A DNA stretch of 64,000 bases from Archangium sp. (GCA_022843845.1 JALHMW010000012.1:83277-147276), one strand, 5' to 3'. Positions 45,371 through 54,767 are shown, counted from the first letter of the stretch. The notes: a model not told the origin generated them from the letters alone. A program made the numbers and translations.

Positions 45371-47836
45371 TCAGGGCGTCAGCGACAGCGACGCGTGCAC
45401 ACCACGGCGCACCTCGTCGACGTCGAAGAGCATCGGCACGAGCTCGCCGCGCTGCCAGGCCTCGTACTGATCGCCATAGTGCGCGGAGCCCGGCCACCCG
45501 CTCGCGCCAGTGTCGATGACCCACCAGCCGTGCGCGACGTCAGCGAGATCGACCACGCTCCGGTACACCGGGCCGGCCACCACCTTGAACGGGTTGGCCT
45601 CGTTGCCCAGGTCGAAGTGCGTCTTCCACACCGAGTCCATCTCGCCGCCGGTCTCGATGCGCGCGAGGTTGACGGTGCCGTCGAGCACCGCCTTGCCTCC
45701 GAACGCGTGCATGGGCCGGTGCCAGTGGAGCTTGCCCCACCGCCACGCGTTGACGTCGGGCCCCTGTTGCTCGACGAGCTCGGCCACGGCGCGGTTGAAC
45801 GCGGCGCGCACCACCTCGTCGCGGGTCTCGACCGCGGGCGTCTGGTGGTCGTCCCACACCACGTGCTTCTCGTCTTCGAACCAGAGGTCCGCGGTGTTGG
45901 TCGAGTAGCGCTGGCCGAGGAAGAACTTCACGGCCGGCGCCGGCAGCTCGTCGGTGACGGCGGCGACGACGGCGTGACGGTAGGTGAGGAAGAAGATGGC
46001 CGCCTCGGGGCCGTCGGCCTTCGCGTCGAAGCTCCACGCGCCCAGGCGGCCGAGGGCGGAGCGCGCCACGTCGGAGAACCCGTCACCCGCACCCAGCGAC
46101 TGCTTCATGAAGGGCCACACCTGCGCAGCCCGCAGTGAGAACGTGTCGGCGAGCATCGCGCGGTACGAGCCGAGGTCGTGCTTCGGGGTCGCCTTCGCGA
46201 GGTCGACGATGCGCTGGTGCCGGAACGCAGGCGCGGCGTCGACGTGAATGCGGGTGAAGTCGGTCGCACCGGGCTCGGTCATCAGGTTGTTCGCGTGCGC
46301 GATGACACCGTCGGCCGGGTCGACGACGTGGGGCAACTGGGAGCCCTCCGCGAAGTCGCTCCACTCGTACTTCTTCGTCCACCCTGGCACCGGGAAGGTG
46401 CCCCGGTGGTGGGCGCGAACCGGCACCTGCCCCGAGGGGAACTGGCCGATGTGCCCGTCGGCGTCTCCCACCGTCCACGTGTTCCAGGTCGACGGGAGCT
46501 GCGCGACCGCCACCCCGAAGTCTTCGACGCTGGTCGCTTGATCCATTCGCAGCAGCGCGCCCATGGCCGTCTCGAGGCCCGTCACCCGCCAGCGCAACGC
46601 CAGCAGGGGCGCTCCCGGTGGGAAGAGGTGCGGGAGCAGGTCGTTCATCAGCGGCCCGTTGCAGGTCGCGCGGAACTTCACCGTGCGCTCGAGCAACTCC
46701 CCGCCATCACGCACACGCACCAGCTCGTTGCGGGTGGTGATGGCGCACTCGCGCGACTCGTTCTTCACGAAGCCGGGCCGCGCGGCGTCTTCCTGCTCGA
46801 TGACGAGATCGATCACGTCCGACATCGTCGACGTCATGCCCCACGCCACCTTCGCGTTGTGGCCCGAGAGCACCCACGGCACGCCCGGCACCGTGACGCC
46901 GATGACGTCGAGGCCTGGCGCCTTCAGGTGCTGCTGCACCATGAGGCTGGGGAGGAAGTGAGCGAGGTGCGGGTCGTTCGCCACCATCGGCTTACCTGAC
47001 TTCGTGCGCGCGCCCGAGACGACCCACGCGTTCGAGGCGCCTTCGACCGGCATCATCGACAGCCACGCCGACGGAGCGCTCGGCGGAGCCGGCTGGAGCT
47101 TCACCGGAAAGAGGCCCGCGAGCTCTTCGGCGACGGCGGGCGGCAACGGCTGGAGCGCCGACGTCGAGGCGATGCTGCGACCACCACGCACGGGCTCGTT
47201 CGGGTACAGCGCCTCCATGCGCTCGACGCCCTGGTGCATCGCGAAGAGAAAGCGCGCGAGCTCCTGCTGGTAGTTGTGGGTGACGCTCCAGACGTTGAGC
47301 AGGCCGACCGCGAGCGAGTCGGACGCCTTCCACGGCTCTGACTCGAGTCCCAGCAGCCGGTACTCGACGGGTTGCCATTTCACGCGCGCGGCGTTGACGC
47401 CGTCGGCGAAGGCCTCGAGCAGCGCGCGATCGGCCGCCGGAATCTTCTCGAAGTCGGCCAGCGCGCGGCCCTCGATGTCCCACCCACGCATCGTCTTGTC
47501 GTATTCGACGGTGGTGCTCGAGACGAGCGGCTGCTCGCCGACGATCTCCGAGACGCGGCCCTTCGCGAGGCGGCGCATCATGTCCATCTGGAAGAAGCGC
47601 TGACGGCCCTGCATGAAGCCGGCGGCGCGCGAGAGATCGACCAGACTCTTCGCCTCGAGGTGCGGCACACCCTGCGCGTCGAGCGTGACGCTGACGGGTT
47701 CTTTCAGGCCTGGCACCTGGAGCGACTCGTCACGATCCTTCGGCGCGTTGGGCAGCACCTGGTACCCGACGAGCGACATCACCGCGCAGCCGGCGCTGCA
47801 CCACGCCACCACCACCAGCAACACGACTCGACGCAT
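45371..47836 (-). CDS. Penicillin acylase family lipoprotein (Ntn hydrolase)
   Basis: 821 residues; lipoprotein signal with Cys17 (LVVVAWCSAGC). The family runs as alpha chain, linker, beta chain with an N-terminal nucleophile Ser. Here the autocleavage site is GASNAWVVSGARTKSG, so Ser268 begins the beta chain. Other marks: RDESLQVPGLKEPVSVTLD, NDPHLAHFLPSLMVQQHL, and GHNAKVAWGMTSTMSDVIDL. Such enzymes hydrolyse beta-lactam or acyl-homoserine-lactone side chains. A lipobox is uncommon in this family. It lies 3 bp after an outer-membrane protein gene and ends a three-gene operon that starts with a C45-type protein, another Ntn-hydrolase-fold family. Confidence 0.95.
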   Translation of the reverse strand: MRRVVLLVVVAWCSAGCAVMSLVGYQVLPNAPKDRDESLQVPGLKEPVSVTLDAQGVPHLEAKSLVDLSRAAGFMQGRQRFFQMDMMRRLAKGRVSEIVGEQPLVSSTTVEYDKTMRGWDIEGRALADFEKIPAADRALLEAFADGVNAARVKWQPVEYRLLGLESEPWKASDSLAVGLLNVWSVTHNYQQELARFLFAMHQGVERMEALYPNEPVRGGRSIASTSALQPLPPAVAEELAGLFPVKLQPAPPSAPSAWLSMMPVEGASNAWVVSGARTKSGKPMVANDPHLAHFLPSLMVQQHLKAPGLDVIGVTVPGVPWVLSGHNAKVAWGMTSTMSDVIDLVIEQEDAARPGFVKNESRECAITTRNELVRVRDGGELLERTVKFRATCNGPLMNDLLPHLFPPGAPLLALRWRVTGLETAMGALLRMDQATSVEDFGVAVAQLPSTWNTWTVGDADGHIGQFPSGQVPVRAHHRGTFPVPGWTKKYEWSDFAEGSQLPHVVDPADGVIAHANNLMTEPGATDFTRIHVDAAPAFRHQRIVDLAKATPKHDLGSYRAMLADTFSLRAAQVWPFMKQSLGAGDGFSDVARSALGRLGAWSFDAKADGPEAAIFFLTYRHAVVAAVTDELPAPAVKFFLGQRYSTNTADLWFEDEKHVVWDDHQTPAVETRDEVVRAAFNRAVAELVEQQGPDVNAWRWGKLHWHRPMHAFGGKAVLDGTVNLARIETGGEMDSVWKTHFDLGNEANPFKVVAGPVYRSVVDLADVAHGWWVIDTGASGWPGSAHYGDQYEAWQRGELVPMLFDVDEVRRGVHASLSLTP

Positions 47837-47839
47837 GGG

Positions 47840-49042
47840 TCACCAGAACTTCACGACGGCGCGCACGCCGCCGGTGAAGACGTTCGCGGGCCGCGTGTAG
47901 CGCCCGGGGATGATGTCTTGAGTTCGATACGAGGCGTAGAGCTGCACCGGAACGCCGAGCCGGAAGAAGCTGATGGTGCCGGTGAACTTGAAGATGTTCT
48001 TCTCGCCGGCCTTCCAGAGCTTCTCGCGGTCCCAGTCCCACAGCGGGCTGTTCGACTGCCAGTCGCTCTGCATGGTGGCGATGTACGTGTAGCTCGCGCT
48101 CAAGGTCAGCATCGGCGGCAGAGCGTGGGCCTTCTCGAGGCTGCCACCCGAGACGATGGAGGCGAAGGTCGGCCCGATGAAGGGCACCACGTCGACGCTC
48201 ACCGTGCCGGCCACCCAGTCACCCGGGTCGATCCAATACGTGTCGCCCACGAAGAAGGCGTTGTTGTTGAGCAGCGGGTTCTTGAGCCCTTTGCCTGCGG
48301 TGTACAGGCGCGGCCGGAAGAACGCGTAGAAGACGTCGGCGCCGACGTTGAGCCGGTAGATGCCGTGGTCATCGACGAAGAAGTGTTTGTCGGCTGACAC
48401 GTGCGCCTCGACGTCGCCGGCGGCGTGCAGCTCCCAGAGGTTGGTGCCGACCGACACGGCCTCTTCGGGGTCTGCGTTGCTGCCAGTGGGGAGCGCGACG
48501 TTGAGCTGCGCCGACCAGCGAAAGTGGTTCTCCTTCATCCACGCCGAGCGGGGCAGCAGGTACTTCGCGCCCAGCACGATGTCGGCGACGCGGAACTGCG
48601 TGTTGACGTCCCGGCCGGTGACGCGCGGCTGGCCCATCGAGTCGGCCCACGACCAGAAGTCCTCGAGCGAGTACGCGCGGCCGAGCTGCGGCTGGTAGTC
48701 GCCCGGCTCCCACGAGAGGTTGGTGGCGATGGTCGACCGCATGAGAATGGGCACGTTCACGCCGACCGAGAGCGAATCGGTGATGCCGTAGAGCGCCGAG
48801 ACGAGCAGGAAGTCGAACTCGGCCACCGGCTTCGCGCGCAAGATGCCCTGCAGGCCGCCGCCCGGCTCGTAGCGGGGAATGTCGTCGATGAGGGACAGGG
48901 CGCGACGATCGCCGCTCCACTGTTTGTCGAGCGCGGTGCGCAGGTAGCCGACGTCGACCGAGATGGCGCCCTGCGGCAGCACCTGCGTCTCCATGGCCAC
49001 CGCGAGCGTCGGCACCAGGAGCAGAAGGAGTGCGCGCTTCAT
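47840..49042 (-). CDS. Outer-membrane beta-barrel protein in the Ntn-hydrolase operon
   Basis: 400 residues from ATG 49042 (the ATGA overlap with the upstream gene fixes the start). Signal peptide MKRALLLLLVPTLAVAMETQ. The rest has repeated amphipathic strands with aromatic belts (LSLIDDIPRYEPGGGLQGIL; DFDFLLVSALYGITDSLSV; VQLYASYRT) and ends GGVRAVVKFW, with a C-terminal aromatic as in outer-membrane barrels. It resembles DUF3187-type and similar bacterial barrel proteins. By position it could export or import the substrate of the two hydrolases on either side. Confidence 0.85.
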   Translation of the reverse strand: MKRALLLLLVPTLAVAMETQVLPQGAISVDVGYLRTALDKQWSGDRRALSLIDDIPRYEPGGGLQGILRAKPVAEFDFLLVSALYGITDSLSVGVNVPILMRSTIATNLSWEPGDYQPQLGRAYSLEDFWSWADSMGQPRVTGRDVNTQFRVADIVLGAKYLLPRSAWMKENHFRWSAQLNVALPTGSNADPEEAVSVGTNLWELHAAGDVEAHVSADKHFFVDDHGIYRLNVGADVFYAFFRPRLYTAGKGLKNPLLNNNAFFVGDTYWIDPGDWVAGTVSVDVVPFIGPTFASIVSGGSLEKAHALPPMLTLSASYTYIATMQSDWQSNSPLWDWDREKLWKAGEKNIFKFTGTISFFRLGVPVQLYASYRTQDIIPGRYTRPANVFTGGVRAVVKFW

Positions 49043-50865
49043 CGGCCCAGCTCCGTCGCGACGAACGGTGAGGCCGTCGCGGGGATGGTGCCCATCGCCG
49101 AGTGCACCGTGCGGTTCTTCAGGTCGAGCACCACCGCGTTCATGCTGTCGGAGCGGTCGATGACCTCGGGCTCGGCCAGCAACGCCTCGAGCCACGGCAC
49201 GTCGACCGGCTCGGTCCGCGCGGCGAGGCGCCTGGTGACGTTGTCGATGACGCGGCGGCTGCGGAAGAAGAAGCCCGACCAGAAGCGCTGCGGCACCACG
49301 CGCTGGCCCGCGAGGTTGAGCGTGATGCTGTCGTCGACGTTGCGCGTGTACGACGAGCCGCTGATGACGTCGTCATCGGTGAGGCTCGAGTAGCGCCGCA
49401 TCGACGGGTCGCGATCGGTCGGCCCATAGCGGTACACGCCGCCCTGCCCTTGCCTGAAGACGTCGGAGTCGAGCTCCACCACCTCGAGGCCGCCCTGGTC
49501 GTCGGCGATGGTGCAGTTCCACCCGTACACCGGGTCGATCTCGGTCAACGCGTCGACGCCTTCGGCGACGTTGCTCGCGCGCTCCAGCACGCGCTTGACG
49601 AGGAAGCCGACCGGCAGGCCGCTCGCGAGCAGCTTCGCCTTCGAGAGGTCGGCCACCTGGTCGAGCACCGAGCCCACCACCGAGTTGTCGAGCGTGTCGG
49701 ACGGGTTGCAGGCCACGCCGACGCCGCGCTCGTTGAGGCCCGAGATGCCGTACACGATGCCGGCCCAGCCGACGGTCGCGTACGCCGGGCCCGTGTCGGG
49801 GCGGTGCATGAGGAGCACGGTGTGTTTGTGCGCAGTGTTGGCGTCGAGCAGCGCGAAGCTGTGCGCGAGGAGCGGACCCGAGGCCGCGCGGGCGCCACGC
49901 ACGCCGAGGGTGAACGGCGGCGGCCGGGTGCGGTTGTCGGTGAGCGCCGGCCGGCTGATGTCGCGCGGCGCGAGCCTGGCGCCACGGGTGGTGACGACGA
50001 ACTCCTCGTCACGGCGGAAGCTGGCGCGCGGCGGCCCGGGGATCTCGATGATGCGCTTGTCACCGGCCGAGACGACGAAGGTGATGGTGCTGGCGGCAGG
50101 CAGCGGCTCGAGCGGCGTGAACGTCAGCTGGACACGCGTCGCGTCGAGCTCGACGATCTCGAGCGCGGGGTCTCCGAAGATGAAGAGGCCCTCGTTCATG
50201 CGCACGCGAACCGTCTGCGGGTCGACGCCGTCGGGGTCCGAGAAGACGACGCGCAGCTTCGTGCGGACGTCGATCTCCACCGCGGCCGCGAAGTACGGCG
50301 GCACGTACGGCGTGATGACGCCTTCATCGGTCTCGTCGATGGTGCCTTCGCCCGAGTTGTCGACGCCATCGCTGCCGAGCCCGAGGAACTCGACCGAGTC
50401 GACGACCGGCGCGCGCCCCTGGCGAATCGCCAGGCCGATGCCACGAACGGCCAGCGTGGTGTCGACGAAGGTGTTGAGGATGAGCACCTCTTCGTAGGTG
50501 AGCCCCGAGCCGTCGGCGATGCCGCGCAGCTCGTCACGCCCGCTGCGGCCGAGGTTGCGCTCGAGGTTCTTCGCGCTCTCGAGGAGCAGCTCCCGCGCGA
50601 AGCCGCCGTTCTTGTAGCGGTCTGCGTCGTATTCCTTCAGCAGCGTCGCGATGTCGGGCTGCTCGCGCGAGAGGAACGGGAACAACGAGTTCGTCATCAG
50701 CGTCGTGTAGAAGCTGCGAATCTTCGAGCGCAGCTGCGTGCCGTGCTGCAGGCCGCGGTCGTACGCCGTGCCGGTCAGCACCAGCGTCTCTCGGGTGGGC
50801 GGAGGCGTCGCTGGCGCGCAGGCCATGACGAACGACAGGAGCAGGAGCGGGAGTGACGTCTTCAA
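49039..50865 (-). CDS. C45-like (acyltransferase-type) lipoprotein with inserted Ig-like domain
   Basis: 608 residues from TTG 50865, the only start that gives a lipoprotein signal (SLPLLLLSFVMAC). The N-terminal half resembles C45/phospholipase-B-like Ntn hydrolases: YDRGLQHGTQLRSKIRSFY, GSGLTYEEVLILNTFVD. A ~100-residue Ig/SbsA-like insertion (VVFSDPDGVDPQTVRVRMNE) interrupts the domain. The segment after it, RPPPFTLGVRGARAASGPLL, is where C45 members start their mature chain with Cys, but here no Cys is seen. Later marks are GWAGIVYGISGLNERGVGVA and YGWNCTIADDQGGLEVVELD. It may therefore be inactive, or use another nucleophile. First gene of the three-gene operon. Confidence 0.83.
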   Translation of the reverse strand: MKTSLPLLLLSFVMACAPATPPPTRETLVLTGTAYDRGLQHGTQLRSKIRSFYTTLMTNSLFPFLSREQPDIATLLKEYDADRYKNGGFARELLLESAKNLERNLGRSGRDELRGIADGSGLTYEEVLILNTFVDTTLAVRGIGLAIRQGRAPVVDSVEFLGLGSDGVDNSGEGTIDETDEGVITPYVPPYFAAAVEIDVRTKLRVVFSDPDGVDPQTVRVRMNEGLFIFGDPALEIVELDATRVQLTFTPLEPLPAASTITFVVSAGDKRIIEIPGPPRASFRRDEEFVVTTRGARLAPRDISRPALTDNRTRPPPFTLGVRGARAASGPLLAHSFALLDANTAHKHTVLLMHRPDTGPAYATVGWAGIVYGISGLNERGVGVACNPSDTLDNSVVGSVLDQVADLSKAKLLASGLPVGFLVKRVLERASNVAEGVDALTEIDPVYGWNCTIADDQGGLEVVELDSDVFRQGQGGVYRYGPTDRDPSMRRYSSLTDDDVISGSSYTRNVDDSITLNLAGQRVVPQRFWSGFFFRSRRVIDNVTRRLAARTEPVDVPWLEALLAEPEVIDRSDSMNAVVLDLKNRTVHSAMGTIPATASPFVATELGR

Positions 50866-50953
50866 GGCGCGCGCACCCTATCGGGCCACGTTGACAGTGC
50901 AAACCACGCCGACGACGAACATCCATTCGCGATGGAACGGAGCGTCAGTGCCT

Positions 50954-51649
50954 TCACGGCGTGGGCGCGAGTGCGTTCCACAGGCGCTCGAACTCGGCCT
51001 TGAACGCCCTGACTGGCGCGGGCTCGGTCGTCACCATGACGTTCTCTTCGTTCACCCTGGTGGCGCTTCGGGTCCAGTTGAAGCTCCCGTTGAGGAGCGT
51101 GGACCCGTCGGCGATCGCGAACTTGTGGTGCATGTGGGCCTCGGTTCGATCGACCCGCGTCGAGACGCCGGACCGAACCAGATGCTCGACGTCGCTGCCT
51201 GAGTCGGTGCGCTTCTGGTCGTCGGTGATGAGTCGAACGACCACCTGCCGCCGGTGCGCTTCGACGATCGCGCGGGTGATGTCGTCGTCCGAGATGGTGA
51301 AGACGCACAGCTCGAGCGTGGCGCGCGCGGAAGCGAGGAGCGAGAGGATCGCGACTTTGCAGTCGGGGCCCGGGCTGAAGAAGACCTCGGTTGGCTTCGC
51401 CGGAGGCGCGGGGCGTGCCTGGTCGATCGCCTTGGCGACGCCCTCGAGCCACGCCAGCAGGGGCGCGGTGTTGGGGTCGAGGCGGGCGCGGAGCAACTCG
51501 AACGCCTGATTCCTCAAGGCCGATAGCTGATCGGTTCTCCAGGGAGAACGGGCCAGGGCTGCAGACAGCTCGCGTTTCTCGTCGGTCGACAACCGTCCAT
51601 CAGCGAGCGTCGTTTCGAGCAGCCGGACGAGTTCCGCGGAATCGTTCAT
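50954..51649 (-). CDS. Phospholipase D-like (single HKD) protein
   Basis: 231 residues, ATG start. One HxK(x)4D motif: AHMHHKFAIADGSTLLNGSF (H174, K176, D181) followed by NWTRSATRVNEENVMV, as in single-HKD nucleases and mitoPLD relatives that dimerise. The N-terminal ~75 residues are helical with LLETTLADGRLSTDEKRELS, which resembles TerB-like modules. It lacks a signal peptide, so it probably acts in the cytoplasm on DNA or phospholipid. Family members appear in defence systems and restriction-like modules, but no such partner is clear here. Confidence 0.88.
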   Translation of the reverse strand: MNDSAELVRLLETTLADGRLSTDEKRELSAALARSPWRTDQLSALRNQAFELLRARLDPNTAPLLAWLEGVAKAIDQARPAPPAKPTEVFFSPGPDCKVAILSLLASARATLELCVFTISDDDITRAIVEAHRRQVVVRLITDDQKRTDSGSDVEHLVRSGVSTRVDRTEAHMHHKFAIADGSTLLNGSFNWTRSATRVNEENVMVTTEPAPVRAFKAEFERLWNALAPTP

Positions 51650-51706
51650 TCTCGAATCGTAGCGTCAAGCGGTCCGACCGTGAGTGGAACGTGGGGCCGG
51701 CGAGCG

Positions 51707-52417
51707 TCAGGGCAGGCACAGGAACGTGCGGTTCGGCAGTGCGCGGCGCTCGAGCGCTCTGGGCTTCGCGTCGGCAACCAGCTGCGCCGGCGGCTCGAGC
51801 TGCGAGACCTCGACGGGGTCTCCGTCCCACGTGAACAGCACGTGCAGGCCTCCGAGCCGATCGACGGCCGCCGAGGTCACGTGTCGCTCGTGCAATCGCC
51901 CGTCACGTCCTGCCGATGGTGGCGAAGAGACGCGGCCCGCGAAGACGCGCACTCCATCGGGGAACGTCGAACCAGGAGCGGTCGTGATGACCACGTCTCG
52001 TCCGTCATCTGTTGTTCCGCTCATGACGACGCTCGCACCGCGAACCACGATGGCGGGTCGCTGGCGGAGCGACTGAGAGAGCGGGCGGAGCGGCACGGTG
52101 ACATGAGCCTGTTTGACCTCAAGCGCACCGCTCGAGCTGAGCCGAGAAATCGCGAGCTGCTCGCGACCCGCTTCGAACACCGAGGTCGACCGACCCCCGT
52201 CGTCGCGTCGCCACCCTTCGCGAACGAGCACAAGGCGCGTCGACTCGACGCTGAACAGCCTGACCTCGGGTGGCGAGCCGGAGGTGTCGACCGCAAAGAC
52301 GCCAGCGTCGATGTTGAACTCGAACGCGGTGGGCATGAGCACGGTGTGGAGCGCTCGCGGCTCGACCGGCTCGCAGGTAACCCACTGAGCCAGCAACACC
52401 GCAACGACCACGCTCAT
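51707..52417 (-). CDS. Exported protein of unknown function
   Basis: 236 residues from ATG 52417, giving a signal-like start (MSVVVAVLLAQWVTCEPVEP). The remainder looks beta-rich, with blade-like repeats (TAFEFNIDAGVFAVDTSGS, VRLFSVESTRLVLVREGW, LHVLFTWDGDPVEVSQLEPP), perhaps a small propeller. One Cys pair member (VTCEP) lies near the signal end and one near the C terminus (RTFLCLP). No enzyme motif. Divergent from the following lipoprotein gene with 126 bp between starts. The upstream frame to 52513 is disregarded. Confidence 0.6.
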   Translation of the reverse strand: MSVVVAVLLAQWVTCEPVEPRALHTVLMPTAFEFNIDAGVFAVDTSGSPPEVRLFSVESTRLVLVREGWRRDDGGRSTSVFEAGREQLAISRLSSSGALEVKQAHVTVPLRPLSQSLRQRPAIVVRGASVVMSGTTDDGRDVVITTAPGSTFPDGVRVFAGRVSSPPSAGRDGRLHERHVTSAAVDRLGGLHVLFTWDGDPVEVSQLEPPAQLVADAKPRALERRALPNRTFLCLP

Positions 52418-52543
52418 CAGTGCTTCGTAGGCAAAAGAAGCGCCAGTCGCCACGCACCGGCGCGTCTTCTGTGCCGCCGACGTCACGACAAGTGGGTCGT
52501 CAAACGGTTGCACACGCCCAGCCAGTCATGTGTTCTCCCTGAC

Positions 52544-53647
52544 ATGCGCCAAGTCTCCGTTCTTCTCCTCGCGCTCGTGGCAGCGTGCGCCACCGCGCCG
52601 AAAGCGCCACCTCGCGCCGCAACCAGCGCCCCCGTCAAGGCCTTGAAGGTCTTCGTTGCGCAGCCAGCCGACAGCGCAGGGCTCGACGCTCGGTCCCTTC
52701 AAGCCGACCTCGCCGCGGCCTTCGGGACTGATGGGCTGCTGGTGGTCGCCTCGCCTGCCGAGGCCGATCTCTCCGTGGTGCCCTCGCTCTCGGCTCGAGA
52801 GGTTCAGTCGGCGTTCTCGGTGGTCGTCAATGGCCAGCCCGTGGTGACGCGAGACGTGACGCTCGCGCTGCTCGCCAGGAAGAGCGACGGCAGCACGGTG
52901 GACCAGGTGTCTCACGCGTTCCAGACCTCGGAGCCGCGGGTCCCGCCCGGAGAGGTGCAAGCCGCCCTCGGTCGCCTCGTCACCAGTGGCCGCGTCGAAG
53001 CGTTCGCGGCGCTCCCTCCAGAGGCGCGCCGACCAGCCCCTGCGCCGATCGCGGTGGCCACCGTGGGAAGCAGCCCTGCGCCCGCAGCGGCCAGATGTAC
53101 GGTGTTCGGCAAGCGCGAGGCCGAACCCTTCCTCACCTCCTTCAAAGACGAGAACCCGGTGGGGCTCGGCGATCTCATCTGGACGCTGGGCTCAGAGAAA
53201 TGGTGCGAGGCCGACCCGCAGACCCAGGCCACGCGCGCCGAGCTCGAAGCGGTCTCCTCGGCAGCGCCAGCCCCTCGCGCGGGCACGGCCTCGCCTCGCT
53301 TGAGCCAGCTCACCACGAAGGCGCTGAAGGCGCTCAAGCTCGGCGACATCGAGCTGCTCTCAGCGGTGACGACCAACGCGCGCGCACGCCTCGTCAACGA
53401 GTTCGGGGTCGCGTCGGGCACCACGCAGCGAACCATGGTCGTCATCAGGGCCCCGCGCGTCGCCGCGTGTTTCCAGCTGCGTGGAGACTGGCGCGTCTCG
53501 AACCTCAAGCAAGACCAAGACGACCCCGAATACGTGGTGTTCGACCGCGCGACCCTGACCTCGATCTCGGGCTGGGTGAACAAGAGCGGCAAATCGTTCC
53601 AGAACACAGTGTTCGCCGAGCTGGTGTCGTGCCCGAAGCTGAAGTGA
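52544..53647 (+). CDS. Lipoprotein of unknown function
   Basis: 367 residues from ATG 52544, which opens a lipoprotein signal (VLLLALVAAC then ATAPKAPP). The first half resembles tetratricopeptide-free periplasmic domains of the kind that hold KVFVAQPADSAGLDARSLQA and DLSVVPSLSAREVQSAFSVV, then comes a Pro/Ala linker. The second half has two Cys (WCEADPQTQA; VAACFQLRGDW) and ends with VFAELVSCPKLK. The frame upstream to 51680 is antisense to other genes. No family identified. A 15-bp duplication covers its stop codon (53635-53664). Confidence 0.75.
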   Translation: MRQVSVLLLALVAACATAPKAPPRAATSAPVKALKVFVAQPADSAGLDARSLQADLAAAFGTDGLLVVASPAEADLSVVPSLSAREVQSAFSVVVNGQPVVTRDVTLALLARKSDGSTVDQVSHAFQTSEPRVPPGEVQAALGRLVTSGRVEAFAALPPEARRPAPAPIAVATVGSSPAPAAARCTVFGKREAEPFLTSFKDENPVGLGDLIWTLGSEKWCEADPQTQATRAELEAVSSAAPAPRAGTASPRLSQLTTKALKALKLGDIELLSAVTTNARARLVNEFGVASGTTQRTMVVIRAPRVAACFQLRGDWRVSNLKQDQDDPEYVVFDRATLTSISGWVNKSGKSFQNTVFAELVSCPKLK

Positions 53648-53664
53648 TCGAAGCTGAAGTGATC
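53635..53664 (+). repeat. 15-bp direct duplication spanning a stop codon
   Basis: GAAGCTGAAGTGATC occurs at 53635-53649 and 53650-53664; the first copy contains the gene's TGA (53645-53647). It lies just before the stop of the convergent ATPase gene. Confidence 0.9.
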
Positions 53665-53670
53665 GAACCG

Positions 53671-54735
53671 TTACTCGACGGCCACCTTGATGGCGCCTTG
53701 CGCGACGCCCTCGACGATGCCGGCGAAGAACGCGCCGGAGAGCTGGTAGCCCTCGGGCGTCGCGCTCACGAGGCCTGCGACCTCGAGCGCGGCGATGGCG
53801 TCTTCGGGCACTTCACCTTCTCCGCCGACCGCGAGCAGCTCACACAGCGTCTTCTCGGCAGGCGACATCGCCGTCACCAGCGTTCGCAGCGCGTTGTCGA
53901 TGAGCGCCTGGCCCTCTTCCACCTCGGCCAGCGCGTCGAGGCTCACCAGCGCTTCGATGGCGTCGGGCCCGACTTCTCCGGTGAAGCCCTTCGGCAAGCG
54001 CTTCGCCGCGAGGTAGCAGAACGAGAGCGCTTCCCACGGCCGGTTGCCTGAGATCTCGGCGATCGCTCCGAGCGCTTCGTCAGAGAACTTCACGCCCTCG
54101 GCGAGCGCCGGCGTGTTCACGAGGGTGACGAGCTCGTCATCCGAGATGGGCGGCACGAACGCCGACGCCATGCCCGGCCGCTGCACGATGGCCGTCTCGA
54201 AGAGCGCGTCGACGTCACGGTGCCGGTGCGCGATGAGCCCGACCCGAACGTTCTTCGGCGTCGTCAGCAGCGCGTCGAGGAGCGTCACCATCTTCTCGGG
54301 CCCGAGCGAGAACAACGAGAGCACCTCGTCCAGCCCGATGAAGATGGGCGCAGCGAGCTCGCCCAGCACCTCGAGCGGCGCCTTCGGGTCGGCCTTCAGC
54401 TCGGTCGCGCCGACGCGCGCGAGAAACTCGGTCACCTTCTTCGTCAACCGCTCCACCACGGCCTCGATCGACTGAGGCAGGCCGTCGTCGCGGTCGGGAT
54501 CTCGCAGGTCGAGGAAGATGGCGGCGCCGCCGCTGCGCTCACACGCGCGCTGCAGCACGCCCTTGAGCATCGTCGTCTTCCCGATGCGCCAGAACCCACG
54601 AATGCAGACGTGGTTACCGGCGGTCAGCTGCGCGGCGAGCTCGTCTTCGAGATCCTTCCGCGCGCGGAGCTCAGCAGTGGGACCGTCGTAGATGAGATCG
54701 AGGTAGCGATCGGCCAGCGGGTGCAGCTCGGACAT
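53671..54735 (-). CDS. AAA/STAND-like ATPase
   Basis: 354 residues from ATG 54735, with GGAGAGG just upstream as RBS. Walker A: RGFWRIGKTTMLKGVLQ (G47-T54, GxxxxGKT). Walker B: APIFIGLDEVLSLF (Asp136-Glu137). Further features are FLDLRDPDRDDGLPQSIEAV, LTTPKNVRVGLIAHRHRD (sensor-like) and a C-terminal helical part with ISGNRPWEALSFCYLAAKRL. It resembles the archaeal/bacterial AAA_14/AAA_35-type ATP-binding proteins used in signalling NTPases. The upstream gene on the same strand, 32 bp away, is a metallopeptidase; together they may form a small two-gene module, maybe defensive. No effector domain is fused. Confidence 0.82.
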   Translation of the reverse strand: MSELHPLADRYLDLIYDGPTAELRARKDLEDELAAQLTAGNHVCIRGFWRIGKTTMLKGVLQRACERSGGAAIFLDLRDPDRDDGLPQSIEAVVERLTKKVTEFLARVGATELKADPKAPLEVLGELAAPIFIGLDEVLSLFSLGPEKMVTLLDALLTTPKNVRVGLIAHRHRDVDALFETAIVQRPGMASAFVPPISDDELVTLVNTPALAEGVKFSDEALGAIAEISGNRPWEALSFCYLAAKRLPKGFTGEVGPDAIEALVSLDALAEVEEGQALIDNALRTLVTAMSPAEKTLCELLAVGGEGEVPEDAIAALEVAGLVSATPEGYQLSGAFFAGIVEGVAQGAIKVAVE

Positions 54736-54767
54736 GACGCCTCTCCATAGACCATTTTCGTGGCCGG

